Source of the DNA: JACTOJ01 sp032335695
GTDB lineage: Bacteria > Bacillota > Clostridia > Clostridiales > Clostridiaceae
Direction: 5' to 3'
Assembly: GCF_032335695.1 (NCBI RefSeq)
Contig: NZ_JACTOJ010000006.1
Location: 62,001-126,000, forward strand
Length of the DNA stretch: 64,000 nucleotides
Part shown: piece after piece, positions 60,145 to 64,000 of the stretch
Layout of the letters: each line of letters starts with the position of its first letter
Numbering within the stretch: position 1 is the first letter of the stretch
Position numbers and translations under genes: made by a program
Notes under the pieces: model-generated
Databases searched by the model: none
The model's input: the letters and a program-made list of their open reading frames with translations, nothing else
Told to the model about the DNA's origin: nothing

Positions 60145-62352
60145 CTAGTCTCCTGGAGTATCTTCCATTTCAATATTTAAAGTATCATCTTTCTTTATTA
60201 TTTGTCCAGGGTCCACACTTTGATCCGTAATAATTCCAGTTCCTATAAACGAAGCTTTAATACCTAGACTAGCAAGTACTTCTTGTGCTTTTTCTTTGCT
60301 GTATCCGCTTAAGTCAGGAACAACTATATCTTCGCTAGCTGAAGCAGCATTTCCCATGTAAAGTACAACTGTAGTTCCTTCTTTAGTTGTATATCCTGGT
60401 TTAGGATTCATATCAATAATTGTATCTCCATCCCCCTGCACTTTTACATCACACTTTAAATTACTCTTAGTTAATGTACTTACGGCATCTGACTTTTTAT
60501 TTCCTATCACATTAGGAACTATCACATCATTTAACATACTCCTAGCAGTATCTTCCACATTTACATCTCCTTTTAAGGATATGTAGTTAAATATATCATA
60601 AAAAACCTGCTTAGCTACTGGTGCAGCTATTTGTCCAGCATAATAATTTGAAGGATCAGGTTCATCAATAGAAATAAAAACAGATACCTTAGGATCATTT
60701 GCCGGAGCAGTTCCTGCAAAGGATGCCACATATTTTCCAGCTTCATAAGCTCCTGTCTGAGGATTAACCTTTTGAGCAGTCCCTGTCTTACCTGCAATAT
60801 GATAACCGTCAATAAATGCTTTTTTTCCTCCGCCTTCAGAAACAACCTTTTCCAAATATGAACGAAGTTTATCTGCCTGAGTCTTATCTATGATTTGTTT
60901 TTTTTGATAATTCTTATCGTACTGTTCAAAGGTACTGTCAATCACTTCATTGCCATTTGCATCTTCCTGCTGTATATCCTTCATTACATGTGGAGTTATT
61001 AAATATCCACCATTTACTATAGCATTAAAAGCAGTCATGTATTGTACTGGAGTTACAGTATTGCTCTGACCAAAAGATATAGTAGCTAAATCCACTGGAC
61101 CTATACTGCTTGTCTTTCTAATAATTCCTTTTGCCTCTCCTGGTAAATCTATATTTGTCTTGCTCCCAAATCCAAATTTATTTATATACTCATTAAGATT
61201 AGCTGCCCCAAGACGAGATCCTAATACCATAAATCCCACATTACAGGAATTTTTTAAAATATCTACAAAGCTTTCAGTTCCATGACCGCTGGTCTTCCAG
61301 CAATGTATATTTGCTCCTGCTACGTTTAAGCTTCCGTTACATACGAAAGTATCCGAATCGCTTACCACGCCTTTTTCCATAGCTGCAATAGCCGTTATTA
61401 CTTTAAAAATAGAACCTGGTTCATATGTATCACTCACTGCCCTATTTCTCCACTTTTGCGCCATTTCATCTGGGCTATTAGCGCCTTCTCTAGGATTGTT
61501 AGGATCAAATCCTGGTGTATTTGCCAGTGCTAGTATTTCTCCATTTTTAGGATTCATTATCATTATGGTAACAGCCTTTGCTTTATTGTCATTCATAGCC
61601 TGCTGTGCTGCTTTTTCTGCAAAATACTGCATTTTCTCATCTATGGTAAGAACTATATCCTTTCCCTGTACAGGTTTTGTAAAATCTGAAATTATATATG
61701 GTAACTCATCGTTATTTCTATCTATTTCAGATATTCTAAATCCCGGAGTTCCCTTTAATAACTTATTATATTCAAGTTCAACTCCTGCAAGTCCATCTCC
61801 ATCAGAATTAGTAGTTCCAATTACCTGTGATAAAAAGTTATTTTCAGGATAATACCTTTTTGTATCTGGAGATACCAAAACTCCAGATATTTTTAAGTCA
61901 TTAACCTTATCTGCTTTGTCTTTTTCTATTCTACGTGCAAGTATAGCTGAACCTCTATCTTTTCCACTTTTCAAAGTTGTGGTAAGCTCTTTAAGTACCT
62001 TAGCATTATCCATGTCTAATGCCTTAGAAAGCTTTGCTGCGATAGCTTCAAAGGACTGATTATTTCTCTTCATATAATTTCTTATGGTATTCATGTCCAA
62101 ATCAACTCTGTACACATTTGCACTAACTGCTAATTCATTGCCATATCTATCTAGTATTTTACCTCTCTTAGCGTCTATTTTTACCTCGTTTGTCCATTGT
62201 TCCGTAGCTAACCCTTTAAGCTTATTTTGCTGCAGAACCATTAAGTAAAATAATCTTAATATCAACGAAAAAAACAGAACTGCTATAACCCCTACAGAAA
62301 TAAGTATTCTTCTCTTGACTATTACCTTATCTCTATAATTATTTATTCTCAA
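60145..62352 (-). CDS. spoVD: SpoVD sporulation penicillin-binding protein (class B)
   Basis: This 735-residue transpeptidase crosslinks cortex peptidoglycan. A cytoplasmic tail and membrane helix (about residues 13-38) are followed by the dimerisation domain (WTNEVKIDAKRGKILDRYGNELA). The transpeptidase domain has STYK-type YEPGSIFKVITA (Ser about 312), SCN (about 375) and KTGTAQK (about 535). Two C-terminal PASTA domains (about 620-678 and 680-735) end the protein. A PASTA tail is typical of SpoVD rather than of PBP3. Start TTG at 62352, seven bases after GGGAGG. It lies after ftsL in the usual order. Confidence 0.93.
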   Translation of the reverse strand: MRINNYRDKVIVKRRILISVGVIAVLFFSLILRLFYLMVLQQNKLKGLATEQWTNEVKIDAKRGKILDRYGNELAVSANVYRVDLDMNTIRNYMKRNNQSFEAIAAKLSKALDMDNAKVLKELTTTLKSGKDRGSAILARRIEKDKADKVNDLKISGVLVSPDTKRYYPENNFLSQVIGTTNSDGDGLAGVELEYNKLLKGTPGFRISEIDRNNDELPYIISDFTKPVQGKDIVLTIDEKMQYFAEKAAQQAMNDNKAKAVTIMIMNPKNGEILALANTPGFDPNNPREGANSPDEMAQKWRNRAVSDTYEPGSIFKVITAIAAMEKGVVSDSDTFVCNGSLNVAGANIHCWKTSGHGTESFVDILKNSCNVGFMVLGSRLGAANLNEYINKFGFGSKTNIDLPGEAKGIIRKTSSIGPVDLATISFGQSNTVTPVQYMTAFNAIVNGGYLITPHVMKDIQQEDANGNEVIDSTFEQYDKNYQKKQIIDKTQADKLRSYLEKVVSEGGGKKAFIDGYHIAGKTGTAQKVNPQTGAYEAGKYVASFAGTAPANDPKVSVFISIDEPDPSNYYAGQIAAPVAKQVFYDIFNYISLKGDVNVEDTARSMLNDVIVPNVIGNKKSDAVSTLTKSNLKCDVKVQGDGDTIIDMNPKPGYTTKEGTTVVLYMGNAASASEDIVVPDLSGYSKEKAQEVLASLGIKASFIGTGIITDQSVDPGQIIKKDDTLNIEMEDTPGD

Positions 62353-62385
62353 TATCGCTCCTCCCGCCATAAATAATGATAAATT

Positions 62386-62892
62386 CTAAAAGTTAGAAAT
62401 AAAAAAATCCTTTATTTCACTTATTATACTCTTTTGTGAATCATTATTTTTGTCGGATGGTACCTCTACAAAATTGTTTCCATGAAAAGTCACTTTAACC
62501 TTTTTGTCCATATTTTGCATAGACATATTCAGTTTATCCTTAGCAATGCCTTCTATACTGCTTAATCCATTTAGCTGTATGAGTTTAATATTCAAATCTT
62601 CGATGCTTTTATTAGTATCAGTTACATTGTCAGTAAGTTTATTTAACTCTACCTGCTTTTTGTATATGTGGGTTTCATTAAGCATCAATAGGAAGCCTAA
62701 AGCAAAGATTACTGCTATAGTCTTTAAAGCTTTTCTCTTTTTTTGATTCTTTTTATATTTTATTTTGTTTTTTCTTATAATATTGCTTTTCTTTATTTTT
62801 TCATAGTCTTCGCTTGAAGTTGTTTCTTCCCTGCGTTTAGGAATCATTACAGTGCTTCCTCTTATGTATTCATCTTCTTCTTTCAATATCAA
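62386..62892 (-). CDS. ftsL: FtsL-type septum initiator
   Basis: This 168-residue bitopic protein has a long basic cytoplasmic part with YEKIKKSNIIRKNKIKYKKNQKKRKALK, a membrane helix (about residues 58-75, TIAVIFALGFLLMLNET) and a leucine/asparagine coiled coil with LNKLTDNVTDTNKSIEDLNIKLIQLNG. The tail reads KLNMSMQNMDKKVKVTF. Position between rsmH and spoVD identifies it as FtsL, whose sequence is poorly conserved. Start TTG at 62892 after GAGAGGTGA; the nearby GTG overlaps that site. Confidence 0.85.
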   Translation of the reverse strand: MILKEEDEYIRGSTVMIPKRREETTSSEDYEKIKKSNIIRKNKIKYKKNQKKRKALKTIAVIFALGFLLMLNETHIYKKQVELNKLTDNVTDTNKSIEDLNIKLIQLNGLSSIEGIAKDKLNMSMQNMDKKVKVTFHGNNFVEVPSDKNNDSQKSIISEIKDFFISNF

Positions 62893-62919
62893 TTTATTCA
62901 CCTCTCAGCCTAAATATAA

Positions 62920-63852
62920 CTATATTTTTTCAGCTATTCTTAGCTTTGCACTTCTGCTTCTAGGATTAATTTCTATTTCATTTTCAGATGGTTCTATTGG
63001 TTTTCTAGTTACTATTTTTATTTCTGGTACCTTTCCACATTGGCAAATAGGAAACTGTGGCGGACAGATACAAGGTTTCTCCAATTGCTTAAATTTGTTT
63101 TTTACAATTCTATCTTCCAAAGAATGAAAGGTTATTATAGCCAATCTTCCTTTTGGATTTAGATTATTCACAGCATCTTCTATAGTTTTATTTAATATTT
63201 CAAGCTCTTTATTAACTTCTATTCTTATTGCCTGAAACGTTCTTTTCGCCGGATGAGGTCCCTCTCTTCTGGCCCTTGCTGGGATAGCTGCTTTAATTAT
63301 ATCAACAAGCTCTAAGGTGCTCTCAATAGGTTTTTGGCTTCTTCTTTCTGATATAAATGAAGCTATTCTTCGTGCAAATTTTTCCTCTCCGTAATCCCTA
63401 ATAATTCTCTCAAGCTCTTTTTCTTCGTAATAATTTACAACATCATAAGCTGATTGTTCTTGATGCCTATCCATTCTCATATCTAATTTAGCATCATTCA
63501 TATAACTGAAGCCTCTTTCAGCATTATCAAGCTGATAGGAAGAAACTCCCAGGTCCATCAATATTCCATCAACTTTCTCTATGTCCAGTTTTCTTAAAAT
63601 GGCATCTATATTATAAAAATTATCATTGACATATGTAACATTTTTATAATCCTTCAGCCTCTCTTTAGCTGCATTAATAGCATCCATATCCTGATCTATT
63701 CCTATGAGCCTTCCTTCTTCTGATAGATGCTCTAATATGAACTTAGAATGTCCTCCACCACCTAAAGTACAATCCACATATATACCTGTTTTTTTTATAT
63801 CGAGTCCTTCGATGCACTCATTAAGCATTATAGACAAATGTTTGAATTCCAT
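62920..63852 (-). CDS. rsmH: 16S rRNA (cytosine-1402-N4)-methyltransferase RsmH
   Basis: This 310-residue SAM enzyme, formerly MraW, methylates C1402 of 16S rRNA. It has HLSIMLNECIEGL at the start, SAM motif YVDCTLGGGGHS (about residues 25-36), DQDMDAINAAKERL and DGILMDLGVSSYQLDNAERGFSYM (about 95-118). HPAKRTFQAIRIEVNKELE (about 208-226), IITFHSLEDRIVKNKF and the tail NPRSRSAKLRIAEK are typical. The ATG at 63852 has TAGGAGA upstream. It follows mraZ. Confidence 0.97.
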   Translation of the reverse strand: MEFKHLSIMLNECIEGLDIKKTGIYVDCTLGGGGHSKFILEHLSEEGRLIGIDQDMDAINAAKERLKDYKNVTYVNDNFYNIDAILRKLDIEKVDGILMDLGVSSYQLDNAERGFSYMNDAKLDMRMDRHQEQSAYDVVNYYEEKELERIIRDYGEEKFARRIASFISERRSQKPIESTLELVDIIKAAIPARARREGPHPAKRTFQAIRIEVNKELEILNKTIEDAVNNLNPKGRLAIITFHSLEDRIVKNKFKQLEKPCICPPQFPICQCGKVPEIKIVTRKPIEPSENEIEINPRSRSAKLRIAEKI

Positions 63853-63862
63853 ATTTTTTCTC

Positions 63863-64000
63863 CTATATTCCAAGCTCGCTCATCTTTTCTGATATACTAT
63901 CAAAATCAATGTTTGAACTATTATATTCATCCCATTTTTTCTTACTCCATATTTCAACTCTTGTAGAAACTCCTATGCTTACTATTTCCTTTTCTATTTC
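63863..64000 (-). CDS. mraZ: MraZ transcriptional regulator, C-terminal part
   Basis: The last 45 codons of mraZ are visible; the rest lies beyond the window edge. They read IEKEIVSIGVSTRVEIWSKKKWDEY and end SEKMSELGI. This is the second SpoVT/AbrB-like half of MraZ with the conserved IWSKKKWDEY. MraZ binds repeats upstream of the dcw operon and controls it. The stop is 10 bases before the rsmH start. Confidence 0.93.
   Translation of the reverse strand, partial: EIEKEIVSIGVSTRVEIWSKKKWDEYNSSNIDFDSISEKMSELGI

Noticed and set aside
1..64000. CRISPR arrays, tRNA/rRNA genes, prophage or defence systems
   Set aside because: No direct-repeat arrays, cloverleaf sequences, phage structural genes or recognisable defence proteins were seen on either strand.

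Overview
This is a 64 kb stretch of a low-GC, AT-rich chromosome from an anaerobic endospore-forming Firmicute, most likely a Clostridium (cluster I type). The evidence is the complete spoIIIA operon, the argR-recN-spoIVB-spo0A block, spoIIM, spoVD/spoVE and gerW. Rubredoxin, the MEP isoprenoid genes (dxs, ispA), a MurE with the DNPR motif of meso-diaminopimelate-adding enzymes, and clostridial CD1247-type and DUF881/Sbp genes agree with this. I cannot name a species. No rRNA, tRNA, CRISPR array, prophage or intact transposon was seen.

Layout, left to right (nearly all genes are on the minus strand, so operons read right to left). 0-9 kb is the accessory part: a truncated gene start, a preQ1-I riboswitch controlling queT, rubredoxin, a decayed MFS transporter, a stand-alone PEP-utilising/rifampicin-phosphotransferase-like enzyme, a flavoprotein plus PyrK-like iron-sulfur reductase pair, and a D,D-carboxypeptidase. 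8.8-9.9 kb holds DUF2953 and gerW on the plus strand. 9.9-13.6 kb holds scpB-scpA, a second D,D-carboxypeptidase and a XerD-like recombinase whose catalytic residues are largely replaced. 13.6-27.2 kb is a dense run: a small membrane protein, spoIIM, spo0A, spoIVB, recN, argR, nadK, tlyA, dxs, ispA, xseB, xseA, folD, nusB and an Asp23 protein. 27.2-33.4 kb has spoIIIAA-AH, a CD1247-type zinc-ribbon protein and efp. 33.6-40 kb is a compact type IV pilus operon (pilB, pilC, four prepilin-like proteins, a PilX-like protein and diverged PilM/N/O-like proteins). 40-49 kb has rqcH, a polysaccharide deacetylase, an RlmL-type methyltransferase, exoA, uraA and pyrR behind a PyrR attenuator, rluD, lspA and a TraR/DksA protein. 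49-64 kb is the division and cell-wall cluster: divIVA, ylmH, yggT, sepF, yggS, DUF881-sbp-DUF881, ftsQ, spoVE, mraY, murF, murE, spoVD, ftsL, rsmH and the end of mraZ.

Functionally the window joins sporulation commitment (Spo0A), engulfment (SpoIIM, SpoIIIA), forespore-to-mother-cell signalling (SpoIVB) and cortex synthesis (SpoVD, SpoVE) to vegetative wall synthesis, division and DNA maintenance. No large undescribed system stands out. The unusual signals are small: two genes whose only sensible initiator is AUU (a prepilin and yggT), two sporulation genes whose strong Shine-Dalgarno is separated from the start codon by a hairpin (gerW, spoIIIAA), the catalytically degenerate XerD homologue beside spoIIM/spo0A, a nested palindromic element between murE and spoVD, and a dispersed IS-end-like repeat. 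All assignments rest on reading motifs and context; no database search was run.
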